Made by a program: the position numbers and the translations under genes. The notes under the pieces are model-generated. The model made no database searches. It was not told where the DNA came from and saw only the letters and a list, made by a program, of their open reading frames with translations. A stretch of DNA of 64,000 bases, taken from the NCBI GenBank assembly GCA_019359415.1, contig JAHHHH010000015.1, positions 46,193-110,192 of the forward strand. The letters run 5' to 3'. This document shows, one piece after another, positions 1-9,000 of the stretch. The first letter of the stretch is position 1; each line of letters opens with the position of its first letter. The DNA is from Iphinoe sp. HA4291-MV1. Its GTDB lineage: Bacteria; Cyanobacteriota; Cyanobacteriia; Cyanobacteriales; Nostocaceae.

Positions 1-628
1 TATCAGCGAGCATCAGCAAAAAGTTTTCCAAGTTATCTGGAGAACCCCCTAACCAATACTGAAAGCTGAGCATGAAATTTCGGGCGTCCTGTGCTTTGTC
101 CATTGGCAGGTACTTGAGCACTTGCGGTAGTGTCCGCAGCAGCTTTAGCATTCCATCTTGGAACCCAGAGCCTGATTTTTCCTTGCGTTTTCGCATGAAC
201 TGTGCTATTGCACTCTTAGATTGCCCCAACTGTGCCAGGGAGAAGCTGCCCATTTTGTTTAGGCGCATGACTTCGGGCATTGAGGGGAACACAACGGCAA
301 CATCTAGGCGATCGCGGTATGGTGCTACTGCTGCGACTAACTTTTGGGCTAAGTCTTCTATAAAAATCAGCGAGGCTATAAAGATATTGGCACTTGCCAT
401 ATCCTTTTGGAACTCCTCATAGTTCTCTTGGTCTCGGAGTTCTTCAATCAAGTAACCACTGATTTCAATCGCCAAGTTGGGATGATTTTGGTTAATTTCC
501 CGAACCGCTTGTGACAATGCACTCTGGTACTGGGACTCTAACACGACATAGACCACCTTAATTAAATGACGCCCCCGCAGATTATCAGGCGCAATATGTC
601 TAATGGTGGACTTGACGTGAGTGAACAT
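1..628 (-). CDS. chlH: Magnesium chelatase subunit H, N-terminal part (runs off the window)
   Basis: Reading the minus strand from the ATG at 628 gives about 209 uninterrupted codons to the window edge. The product starts MFTHVKSTIRHIAPDNLRGR and contains YLIEELRD and LIFIEDLAQKLVAAV, which are typical of the N-terminus of cyanobacterial ChlH. ChlH is the large porphyrin-binding subunit that works with ChlI and ChlD to insert Mg2+ into protoporphyrin IX, the first committed step of chlorophyll synthesis. Full-length ChlH is about 1330 residues, so roughly 15 percent is visible here. No frameshift or stop is seen. Recognition is by remembered family sequence, without a search. Confidence 0.93.
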   Translation of the reverse strand, partial: MFTHVKSTIRHIAPDNLRGRHLIKVVYVVLESQYQSALSQAVREINQNHPNLAIEISGYLIEELRDQENYEEFQKDMASANIFIASLIFIEDLAQKLVAAVAPYRDRLDVAVVFPSMPEVMRLNKMGSFSLAQLGQSKSAIAQFMRKRKEKSGSGFQDGMLKLLRTLPQVLKYLPMDKAQDARNFMLSFQYWLGGSPDNLENFLLMLAD

Positions 629-1421
629 GCTTCCTCGGCTCCTTTGATGCGTGTTCTCGTTTTGCAAAGTTACGATGTAGGCAAAACCTGCCTAAAGGTG
701 ACTTTACTTCGTTCGGCAATATGAGATTTCTATCAGAAAAAGCTTGCTCAGTGGGGATTTTGTCGTCTATCTGACACAAAACGATATAAAAAGCGAAACA
801 TTTTGTAAAAATTGTTGACACATTAGCAAAGTAAATACTCAGATATAAGTAATACAAATTTATATAACTTTGATAAATTAGCTGCTTTAGTTTCACCACT
901 CTGTGCATCAGAGGAGTGTCTGTAGACAAAAGGTGGGCAACTGTTAGTCAAAATTAACTTATACCTCTGCAGAACTTTTGCGTGAGCAAAAAGTAACAAT
1001 ACTGGTATTTTGGACAAAATAGACAAACCAAACGCTTTCAGCATTCGCGTTCGCCCAAAGCTCAGTGTCTTTGGCTAGGGCATTTCTCTATTTGTTACGT
1101 TATATTACGTAGTTATTGAATGGTATTTTATAACTAATGACTACTTACACTTATTCACTTTTGCTTTGTATATGAAAAGGTGCATAACTTGATTTTGCTG
1201 ACACCTATTAGGAATGTAGAAGGAAAACTTTCTAAGCTTACTTTCTATTTAGAAAATTCACATAATTATACTTTTGTCAATCTGTCAGTCCCAATCTCAA
1301 TCAGTTTATAACCTTTAGGTTTCTTTAGCCACAAGTGATTAATCAGACGTTGATATCCTTCCCAAAGGTTAATCAACAGAAAGAAATAGTTAATACCAGG
1401 GTTTTCTCGTGAGGAGTAGCT
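629..1421. other. Intergenic region between chlH and the amine oxidase gene
   Basis: About 790 bp between two divergently read genes, so it must hold the promoters of both. It is AT-rich. The short minus-strand reading frames inside it have no recognisable protein features. I see no RNA gene, clear repeat or hairpin. Confidence 0.5.
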
Positions 1422-2969
1422 ATGAAGAGAAGAGATTTTATAACAACTGTTGCTGTGTCTGGTGGTTCAGCCTATGCGGCAATGAAGGCTTTGGGCTTGC
1501 TAGAAAAACCAGCAACTGCACAAAGTCCATCACAAAGAGGTTCATTTCGGCTACAGCCCAGCAAAAGAGGCGATCGCGTCATTATTCTTGGTGCAGGCTT
1601 GGCAGGAATGGCTTGTGCTTATGAGTTAGGCAAAGTTGGTTATGACTGTATTATCCTTGAGGCACGTTCACGTGCTGGTGGTCGGTGCTGGACGCTTCGA
1701 GGTGGAGATCAGTTTACTGATACTTTAGGTCAAACCCAGACAGTTCAATTTGATTCAGGCTTGTACTTTAATCCCGGTCCAGCTCGCATTCCCCAAGAAC
1801 ATGTCACACTAGACTACTGTAGGGAATTTGGCGTTGCTGTTGAGGTGAAAGAAAACCTTAACCGACGAGAATATTACTACAACACTCAGAATGCAGGTTC
1901 CTTGTCGGGTCAAAAAGTCCGTGCACGCGAAGCCATAACTGATATACGTGGCTACATATCAGAACTACTGGCTAAAGCCATTAGCCAGGATGCAATTAAT
2001 GCGCCGTTGACAACCGCAGACAAAGAAAAACTCGTTGAGTTTCTCAAAACTTATGGGGGTTTATCTCCAGACTTGTTCTACAAAGGTTCAAGCCGACGTG
2101 GCTTCATTAATTATCCGAGTGCTGAGCAACCAGGCACACAATCAGATCCCTACGATCTGAGTGCGTTAATTCAGTTAGGATTCGCCAACTACGAAGCTTT
2201 GGAATGGAATTGGCAGTACCAGATGACGATGCTACAGCCGATTGGTGGGATGGATCAAATAGCTAAAGCTTTTGAACGTAGAGTCGGTCAGAAGATTGCT
2301 TTCCAATCAGAGGTCAAAGAGATTCGCAAGACACCCAACGGTGTTAGCATCGTGTACACCAATAGCTCAGGCACAAACCAACAAATCAAAGGCGACTACT
2401 GCATCTGCACCATTCCGCTGCCAGTACTCAAGGATATCCCGTCAGACTTTTCTCCCGATATGAAGGAGGCAATTGCCAGTGCTCTCTACGTGCGAGCAGG
2501 TAAAGGTGGCTTGCAGTTCCGACGCCGTTTTTGGGAAGAAGACGAGAAAATCTTCGGTGGGATTACTCGGACCGATCAGGACATTAGTCAGATTTGGTAT
2601 CCGTCAGAAGGTTACCTGTCTAACAAAGGAATTCTCCTCGGCTACTACCAATTTGATGACACCAAAGTAGGAACTCTGTCTCCAGCTCAACGCCTCTCCT
2701 TAGCGCTGGAACAAGGCAGCAACATCCACCCTCAATACAGAAACGAGTTTGAGAACGGTGTCACAGTTTATTGGCCAACAATCCCATACAACTTAGGTGG
2801 CTGGGCAGAGTACACAGATGAGGCTCGACAGAGGTACTATCCCAGACTCAACGAACCCGATGGCAATATTTATCTATGTGGGGAGCATGTGAGCTACTTG
2901 ACATCATGGATGGCTGGTGCTTTGGAATCGGCACGTTTGGTAAGTTCAAAAATTAATACTTTGGCTTAG
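1422..2969 (+). CDS. Tat-exported flavin-dependent amine oxidase (monoamine / L-amino acid oxidase family)
   Basis: A 515-residue FAD enzyme that probably oxidises an amine or amino acid to imine and H2O2; the substrate is not predictable. The N-terminus MKRRDFITTVAVSGG is a twin-arginine signal (RRDFI) with a hydrophobic stretch to about residue 35, so export of the folded enzyme is likely. The FAD-binding Rossmann motif ILGAGLAGMACAYELGKVGY is at about 55-75, followed by EARSRAGGR, the usual second flavin motif. The C-terminal flavin motif YLCGEHVSYLTSWMAGALES (about 480-500) is intact. Length fits the family. The start is supported by GAGGAG about 8 bases upstream. It stands alone, followed by a tandem heptamer repeat and an unrelated gene. 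Confidence 0.88.
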   Translation: MKRRDFITTVAVSGGSAYAAMKALGLLEKPATAQSPSQRGSFRLQPSKRGDRVIILGAGLAGMACAYELGKVGYDCIILEARSRAGGRCWTLRGGDQFTDTLGQTQTVQFDSGLYFNPGPARIPQEHVTLDYCREFGVAVEVKENLNRREYYYNTQNAGSLSGQKVRAREAITDIRGYISELLAKAISQDAINAPLTTADKEKLVEFLKTYGGLSPDLFYKGSSRRGFINYPSAEQPGTQSDPYDLSALIQLGFANYEALEWNWQYQMTMLQPIGGMDQIAKAFERRVGQKIAFQSEVKEIRKTPNGVSIVYTNSSGTNQQIKGDYCICTIPLPVLKDIPSDFSPDMKEAIASALYVRAGKGGLQFRRRFWEEDEKIFGGITRTDQDISQIWYPSEGYLSNKGILLGYYQFDDTKVGTLSPAQRLSLALEQGSNIHPQYRNEFENGVTVYWPTIPYNLGGWAEYTDEARQRYYPRLNEPDGNIYLCGEHVSYLTSWMAGALESARLVSSKINTLA

Positions 2970-3000
2970 TAGGGGCTGGGAACCAATAACTGCTAAATAT

Positions 3001-3054
3001 TGACTAGTGACTAATGACTAATGACTAATGACTCATGACTAATAACTAATGACT
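3001..3054. repeat. Heptamer tandem repeat (TGACTAA-type STRR)
   Basis: Seven or so imperfect copies of a TGACTAA/ATGACTA heptamer lie directly before, and overlap, the ATG of the LpxB-like gene. Short tandemly repeated heptamers in intergenic DNA are a known feature of heterocystous cyanobacterial genomes. Here the last unit supplies the start codon. Confidence 0.8.
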
Positions 3055-4389
3055 GCTGATATTCTGATTCTCTCAAACGGTCCTGGGGAGGTAACAACTT
3101 GGGTGCGTCCAGTTGTTAGGCAATTGCGCCAACAACTAGGAAATGACCGAAACAAAATAAGAATTTCTGTAGTTTTGTCCCCTTGTCCAAACTCCAGTGG
3201 CAAAGAAGCAGATATTGCCCAATCTTATCCCGAAGTAGACCGAGTGCAAGCAGCAGAACATTTTTGGCAGTTTTTACTGTGGGGAAAGACATTTGAGAAG
3301 TGGGACTGGCGTAAGCACGGTGTCGTTGTTTTCCTGGGTGGGGATCAGTTTTTCCCTGTTGTCATCGGCAAAAGGCTAGGCTATCGCACCGTTGTCTACG
3401 CTGAATGGGATGCACGTTGGCATAGCATGATTGACCGTTTTGGAGTGATGAAACCAGTAGTTGCTGCTCGTGTTCCTCAGAAATTTGCCCACAAGTTTAG
3501 CGTTGTCGGAGATTTGATGCAAGAAGCCCAGGATTTGGGAGCAGGGGAGCAAGTAATTTCTCCCTCATCTCCCTCATCCCCCTCATCTTCCTCATCTTCC
3601 TCATTCTCCTCATCCTCTTCATTTCCTACTGAACTAATTGGCGTACTTCCTGGTTCAAAGCCGTCAAAGTTGATGCAAGGGGTGCCCTTGACGTTGGCGA
3701 TTGCGGAATATGTCCATGCAAAAAGACCGCAAACTAAGTTTGTCATTCCTGTCGCCCCGACTTTGGATTTACAAACTTTAGCTAGTTTTGCTGATCCGCA
3801 GAAAAATTCTTTTGTTCAAACCTTTGGTTTTAGTGGTGCTTCTTTAATTCTTCCAGATGACACTGGTAGGGGCTTGCCGTGCCCCTACGACCATCCTATC
3901 CTCAAGACAGGAACAGGTTTATGTGTCCAACTGTGGACTCAGACGCCAGCATACGATTTATTATCCCAGTGCTGTCTGTGCTTAACGACAGTGGGTGCAA
4001 ACACGGCTGAACTGGGTGCATTAGCTGTGCCGATGATAGTTTTGTTACCCACTCAACAACTAGATGCTATGAGGTCTTGGGATGGTTTGCCAGGACTGTT
4101 GGCGAATTTGCCTTTGGTTGGTTCTGGTTTTGCCAAGTTGATTAACGCTCTTGTATTGAGACGATTGGGTTTGCTAGCATGGCCCAATATTTGGGCACAA
4201 GAAATGGTTGTACCGGAATTAGTCGGAAAACTTCAGCCGTCAGAAGTCGGAGAAATGGTATTAGATTTTCTAGATCATCCAGAAAAGTTAGACCAAATAC
4301 GAGCAAAACTAAGAAGAATTAGGGGTGAAGCTGGTGCAGCTAATAAGCTGGCACAGTTAGTTTACGAAGAGATAGAAAAGCAGTTGTAG
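3049..4389 (+). CDS. Lipid-A-disaccharide synthase-like glycosyltransferase
   Basis: A 446-residue cytoplasmic protein related to LpxB-type GT19 glycosyltransferases. It opens with ILILSNGPGEVTTWVRPVV, an SNGPGE version of the nucleotide-sugar transferase N-terminus, and has LGVLPGSKPSKL-like and TVGANTAELGALAVPMIVLLP segments typical of the GT-B C-terminal donor site. True LpxB makes lipid A disaccharide. Many cyanobacteria carry such paralogues of unknown acceptor, so the exact reaction is open. Two low-complexity insertions interrupt the reading frame without breaking it: a Ser/Pro-rich run at about residues 172-194 and a short hairpin-encoded stretch at about 273-281. The start overlaps the upstream heptamer repeat and has no clear Shine-Dalgarno. 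Confidence 0.75.
   Translation: MTADILILSNGPGEVTTWVRPVVRQLRQQLGNDRNKIRISVVLSPCPNSSGKEADIAQSYPEVDRVQAAEHFWQFLLWGKTFEKWDWRKHGVVVFLGGDQFFPVVIGKRLGYRTVVYAEWDARWHSMIDRFGVMKPVVAARVPQKFAHKFSVVGDLMQEAQDLGAGEQVISPSSPSSPSSSSSSSFSSSSSFPTELIGVLPGSKPSKLMQGVPLTLAIAEYVHAKRPQTKFVIPVAPTLDLQTLASFADPQKNSFVQTFGFSGASLILPDDTGRGLPCPYDHPILKTGTGLCVQLWTQTPAYDLLSQCCLCLTTVGANTAELGALAVPMIVLLPTQQLDAMRSWDGLPGLLANLPLVGSGFAKLINALVLRRLGLLAWPNIWAQEMVVPELVGKLQPSEVGEMVLDFLDHPEKLDQIRAKLRRIRGEAGAANKLAQLVYEEIEKQL
3559..3627 (+). repeat. In-frame CTCATC/CTC microsatellite coding a Ser-rich loop
   Basis: Copies of TCATCTCCC/TCATCTTCC within the LpxB-like gene encode about 23 Ser, Pro and Phe residues. It stays in frame and probably forms a disordered surface loop. 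Length is likely to vary between strains by slippage. Confidence 0.8.
3866..3888 (+). repeat. Small hairpin repeat inside the LpxB-like gene
   Basis: GTAGGGGC, then TTGCCGT, then GCCCCTAC: an 8-bp perfect stem with a 7-base loop, translated in frame as part of GRGLPCPYDH. It looks like a short interspersed palindromic repeat that inserted without disrupting the frame. Confidence 0.65.
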
Positions 4390-4395
4390 AAGCGA

Positions 4396-4838
4396 TTATT
4401 TTAAAAGTCGTAAATTAAAAGGATAGTGGTAAGATTGACCATTGTAAGCTCGAACCGATGCAATAATAATCACGAATAACTGAAAAATCAATACCAGAAT
4501 CCAGATAAAGAGTACCAGATAAGATAAAGATAAAAATAGAAGATTGAGAGAATTGACTCCTGAGGAATACGCTGATGAATACGAAAGAACTAAGAATATA
4601 CTCAGAATAGCTGTGATCAAACCAAATACAAATCCATAAATGATCATTGAAATCTGAAAGTTAACTGATTCTTTCCCTTGCTCATTAATAAATGGATGCT
4701 TATCCTTTTGAGTGAGCCAAATGATTAGTGGAATTAGAATCGAGCCAAATGGTATAATTAATCCCGCTAGTGCACTAAGATGACAAGCCATCCCCCAATC
4801 CCCCAAGTACGAGTTGATTTATCAAATTGGTGATGCAT
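4396..4838 (-). pseudogene. DUF4870-type small membrane protein, frameshifted near the N-terminus by an 8-bp duplication
   Basis: The long frame (from the ATG at 4791, or a TTG at 4806) encodes ACHLSALAGLIIPFG and about three membrane segments, with FINEQGKESVNFQIS between them: the DUF4870 pattern of small integral membrane proteins of unknown role. The usual N-terminus lies upstream in another frame. An ATG at 4838 has a strong AGGAG Shine-Dalgarno and reads MHHQFDKSTRTWG, then runs into a stop. GGGGGATT is duplicated in tandem at the junction (about 4790-4806). Removing one copy joins STRTWG to MACHLSALAG in one frame. Either translation restarts at the internal ATG 4791, behind a G-rich stretch, or the gene is broken, or the duplication is a sequencing artefact. 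Confidence 0.75.
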
Positions 4839-4890
4839 CTTTAGACTCTCCTATTGTTATAGCAAACATCAAGACACAGGCATCTTTATT

Positions 4891-5277
4891 TTACTCAGAA
4901 GACTTCCCGTCTCTTCGTCCCAGTTCATAAACGCCACAACCCATACAAGCAAGTATCCCCATGCTTATTGCCCAGCTGCGACCCAAACTGATTTCCACTC
5001 CCCAATTTAGTAACGTACCAATGACCAGAAAGGGCACAATGCTAAAAAGTGAGGCGTAAAAAGCATTTTGTGACTCTCTCGCTTGCTTTGTTTTTTCAAA
5101 TTCTGACTGGCTAGTGTAGAGCGATCGCTCGGCAAAGTTAAACCAACGGTTCAATTGCTGGATAACCCATTCCCTGACTGGGGAAAAACCAAGATATAGC
5201 GCCAAAGACCACAAACTTGCTCCGGCGATCGCGGTTGTGTCTAACTCAAAGCTGAAAGGCAATATTTCAGTCAGCAT
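4891..5277 (-). CDS. Unknown cyanobacterial membrane protein
   Basis: A 128-residue protein I do not recognise as a named family. It has a hydrophobic N-terminal segment (about 15-30), an amphipathic, charged middle with FAERSLYTSQSEFEKTKQAR, and two further membrane segments (about 73-95 and 101-118). It ends in a charged tail (RRDGKSSE). The start ATG at 5277 has only weak upstream purines. It reads the same way as the broken DUF4870 gene with about 50 bp between them, so they could share a transcript. Codon use looks normal for the window. Confidence 0.6.
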   Translation of the reverse strand: MLTEILPFSFELDTTAIAGASLWSLALYLGFSPVREWVIQQLNRWFNFAERSLYTSQSEFEKTKQARESQNAFYASLFSIVPFLVIGTLLNWGVEISLGRSWAISMGILACMGCGVYELGRRDGKSSE

Positions 5278-5362
5278 GGCTTGTGGAAGTTTTGTGGAGA
5301 GTGCGCTTGGTGAAGCTAAACCAATTTTTTAAGCAAATATAGGGACAACCTTAACAGCATTT

Positions 5363-5778
5363 TTACTTATTTGCAACTCTTCCACCGTAATCATAAGAAA
5401 AACTCTTATCGGTAATATCAACTTTAAAATGTTTACCAACGTTATAAAGTTCCTTCACGTAAATGTTTGGCTGCCAAGCTATTTTCGATTCTGTCTTGCT
5501 TGGATAATAGCCAATCCATTGCTTGATATAATTCGTCAGAATCCGCAGCCATCAAGTCCTAACATTTCACCCAGACTCGAAAAACTGGTTTCATCATGAA
5601 GTCCTCTTGCCGTTGCAAGCTTAGAGCATGGGTCGATAATTCGCGCTACTATCATCGCCAGCACTAATCTTCTTTCTCGGCTGTTTTCTTCCTCAATTTG
5701 AGTATCAGTAAAATCCTGCAAAAACATATTCATTTTAGCGATCGCGGAATACAACGCCACAGTTGCCACGGGTGACAA
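5363..5778 (-). pseudogene. IS1634-type (IS4 superfamily) transposase remnant
   Basis: Minus-strand fragments match the IS1634-group transposase pattern. One frame gives ARIIDPCSKLATARGL and SSLGEMLGLDG. After a frameshift come DELYQAMDWLLSKQDRIE and AAKHLREGTL, ending at a stop. The sequence then continues with VGKHFKVDITDKSFSYD, which resembles the C-terminal region of the same family. The catalytic middle is missing, so this is an inactive internal-deletion derivative. I could not identify terminal repeats. Family assignment is from motif memory. Confidence 0.7.
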
Positions 5779-5838
5779 TGACCGGCTAGCAGTTACAAAC
5801 CAAGCGTTGCGAGAATTGTCCGGTGTTAATGAACTGTA

Positions 5839-6054
5839 TTGGCTCTTGTTGTTGTGCTTGCTATAAGTTTCAGCGCACCATCATACGCCGCAACAGGTAC
5901 AGTAAAATGGTTTGATCCAGGGAAAGGGTTTGGTTTTATAGCGCAAGATAACGGACCAGATGTTTTCGTGCATTTTTCTGCTATTCAAACCACTGGACTT
6001 AGGCATCCGGATTTGGTTTGGGGAAGACGAGCCAATCGGTTGCTGCTACCGTAA
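5839..6054 (+). pseudogene. Cold-shock domain fragment behind a signal-peptide-like segment
   Basis: The frame reads a hydrophobic leader ending SAPSYA, a plausible signal peptidase site, then [20 protein letters not shown] and [13 protein letters not shown], the first two thirds of a CspA cold-shock domain with both RNP motifs (KGFGFI, VFVHF). After TTG the sequence switches to unrelated residues and ends. The last strands of the OB fold are missing. The only start is TTG. It lies between a transposase remnant and the 3' end of the PKS, so rearrangement is the likely cause. The leader fusion may be accidental. Confidence 0.6.
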
Positions 6055-6084
6055 CCTTGGAGCAGGATTATGTCTAGAAAGTTG

Positions 6085-9000
6085 CTACGGTAGTAGAACT
6101 GGCTGGGCTAGTTGCTCAACTAACTCTTTTGCCAGTTGGGAAATACTTGGACCCCCCATGAGTTTCATTGTGGGTATGCTCACACCCAGATCTTTCTCGA
6201 GCCGGTTACTTAGCTCCACTGCCATTAAGGAGTCAAGTCCCAAATTGGTCAGCGGTTTTGATCTGTCCAGCTTGGCAGCAGAAGTTCCCAATACCCGTGC
6301 AACTTGTTCAAGCAGGCGAGATTCCAGCAACTGCAGGCGCTCTGCTGGTTGGGCAGCCATGAGGGCATTGGAGAATGAATCTCCTTCTGGAGCATCGCCT
6401 GCTTCTTGTGATACTGCTTTTTCCCCTGCCAAGTGAGAAAATCGTGGTGATACGCCAGCCGCGTGAAGCTGGGACCACCGCTGCCAGTCCATCGATGCCA
6501 CCGTCGTCTGAACTGCCTCAAGGAGAAGCAATTCTCCCAGCATAGAAAGCGCTTGTTGCGACAAAAGTGGTTTAACTCCAATCCGCCTTAGACGCTCGCC
6601 TACTTCCGCGTCCCGAGCAACGTAACCAACATCGGCAATCACGCCCCAGTTGACGGTTAGGGCTGGAAGTCCCATAGCGCGGCGGTGGTGAGCCAGCGCA
6701 TCCAGAAAAACACTGGCAGCCACATAATTCCCCTGTCCTGGGTTTCCCACAATTGAAGTCAACGAGGAGAAATTGATGAAGAAATCCAGCTGCGTATTCT
6801 GGGTCTGCACGTGTAAGTTCCACGCACCCATGACCTTGGGAGCCATCACTTTAAACAAGCGTTCACGGTTGAGTTGCAGCAGGACACCATCGTCCAAAAC
6901 TAAAGCAGCGTGGATAACACCGCGCAACGGTGGCATTGAGTGACGAATATCAGCCAGGACGCCAGCCACCTGGTTTGCATTGCTCACGTCTGCTTTGGCA
7001 ACTACCACCCTTGCGCCTGCTGACTCCAGAGTTTTTACAGCTTCAGATGCGGCTGGTGAAGCAGCACCGCTGCGTCCCATCAATACTAGGTGTTTAGCAC
7101 CGTTTTTGACCAACCACTTCGCCACTGCTAAACTAAACCCACCCAGTCCGCCAGTAATAAGGTAGGTTCCATAACTATGAAATGTCACTTTTTCCTCAAC
7201 AGCGGGAGCCACCACCATATCTGGGTCTTGCAAGGAGACTACTATCTTGCCGATGTGCTTTGCTTGTGCCATATACCGGAAAGCGGTTTGCACCTTGCTT
7301 ATAGGGAAGACCCGATGGGGCAGTGGGTGAAGAGTTTGCTCCGAAAAGTGTTTCATTAATTCCCGAAATAAATCCCCGGCAAAATCAGGGCGATCATGCC
7401 ACAGTTGGTCTAAGTCCACAGCAAAGAAAGACAAGTTATTGCGAAAAGGTCGCAGACCTAATTTAGTGTTCTGGTCGATATCCCGCTTGCCGATTTCGAT
7501 AAAACGTCCGAATCTTGCCAGCACAGAGATACTCAAAAGTATGGCATCTCCTGCCAAAGAGTTGAGGACGATATCGACTCCTTTGCCGTTGGTGAGTTCC
7601 ATCACTTCCTCTGCAAACGCGGTGGAGCGAGAATCCATGATATGATGGACGCCCAGCGCTTTGAGAAATTCCCGTTTTTCTGGATTGCCTGCAGTGGCAA
7701 AAATCTCTGCGCCTGCTTTTTGAGCCAGTTGGATGGCGGCTAGACCCACACCTCCTGCTGCTGCATGAATGAGAAAGCGCTCGCCCTTACGGATTCGCCC
7801 CAAGTCGTGCAAGGCATAGTAAGCCGTGAGGAAAACGGCAGGAATCGTAGCAGCTTCTTCAAAACTAATATGTGCGGGTTTTTTTACCACCAAGCGGGCA
7901 TCTGCGATCATATGACTGCTAAAACTGTGAGGGGCGCTGGCAATAACTTGGTCACCTATCTCAAACTCTTCAACGCCAGAGCCAATTGCAGTAATAATGC
8001 CAGCACACTCTAAACCAAGCGATCGCCCGGAAAAATTGCCCTCTAAGTTAACATCAGCCAGCAAGTTCATTGCCTTGGCGACATCCTTGAAGTTGAGACC
8101 CGCCGCACAAACTTGGATCTCAACCTCTCCCGATCCAGGTTTGGAGCGGGAGATCGCCCGCAGCGTCAAGTTGTCTAAAATTCCTGGTTTGGAAATTTCC
8201 AAACGGAAGGGTTGAGAAGATGCCTGCTTTTTCTGAACTGTTGCAACATCTTTTAGCGACACCGGCATTAACTTGTGGACGTAGCGCGCTTCACCCCGCA
8301 AGGCGATTTCATCTTCCCCCTCATCTGACCATAACTCTGCTTCTAGAGACTGAATTTCTTCAGGAGAGATGGCGTTGCTGATATCCACTCTTGTACACTG
8401 AAGTTTGGGAAATTCATTATTTATCACCCGACCCAGACCCCACAAGGGAGACTGAGCGACTTCAACTGAGTTGACTGATTCTCCTATGGGCTGTGCTCCT
8501 TGGGTTACCAGTACAAGACGAGGAGAACTTCCCACTCGCTCCAACGCTTGAACCAAGTGCAAAACGCTCAAGGTTCCCAGTGTTTGCGCCTCTTCAAGAG
8601 AAGCAACTGTGGTTTCCTCCGTTGGAGTTATGTCCAGACTCCAGAGGTGAACTATCCCACGACAAGCTGGCAGACTGGTACTCACAACTTCCAGGAGTTG
8701 CTGCATATCTTCTGGATGGGACGGGCGGAGCTGGAACTGGTGGGGAGCGAGGCACTTGAAGGCATCTCCAGGCTCGATAAGAATGGGAATTTCTGAGCGT
8801 TTTTGCAGTCGTTGTGCTAATTGCTGTCCAACCCCACATCTGTCGGCAAAAATCAACCAGCTTCCCTGCTGTTCGGGTTTGGGAGTCACTATTGACGAGA
8901 GTTGAGTTTTTCGCTGAACTTGAGGACCAGTAGCCAGAATCACGGTTTGCAGAGACTCAGAAGCGCTATCTGTATCTGAAATGCCAGTAACTTCAACAAA

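Noticed and set aside
600-1044. Two minus-strand open frames upstream of chlH
   Set aside because: One overlaps the start of chlH and both have low-complexity, AT-driven content without a ribosome site.
3477-3746. Minus-strand frame with an acidic EDEE-rich run
   Set aside because: The acidic run is the complement of the Ser-coding microsatellite in the LpxB-like gene.
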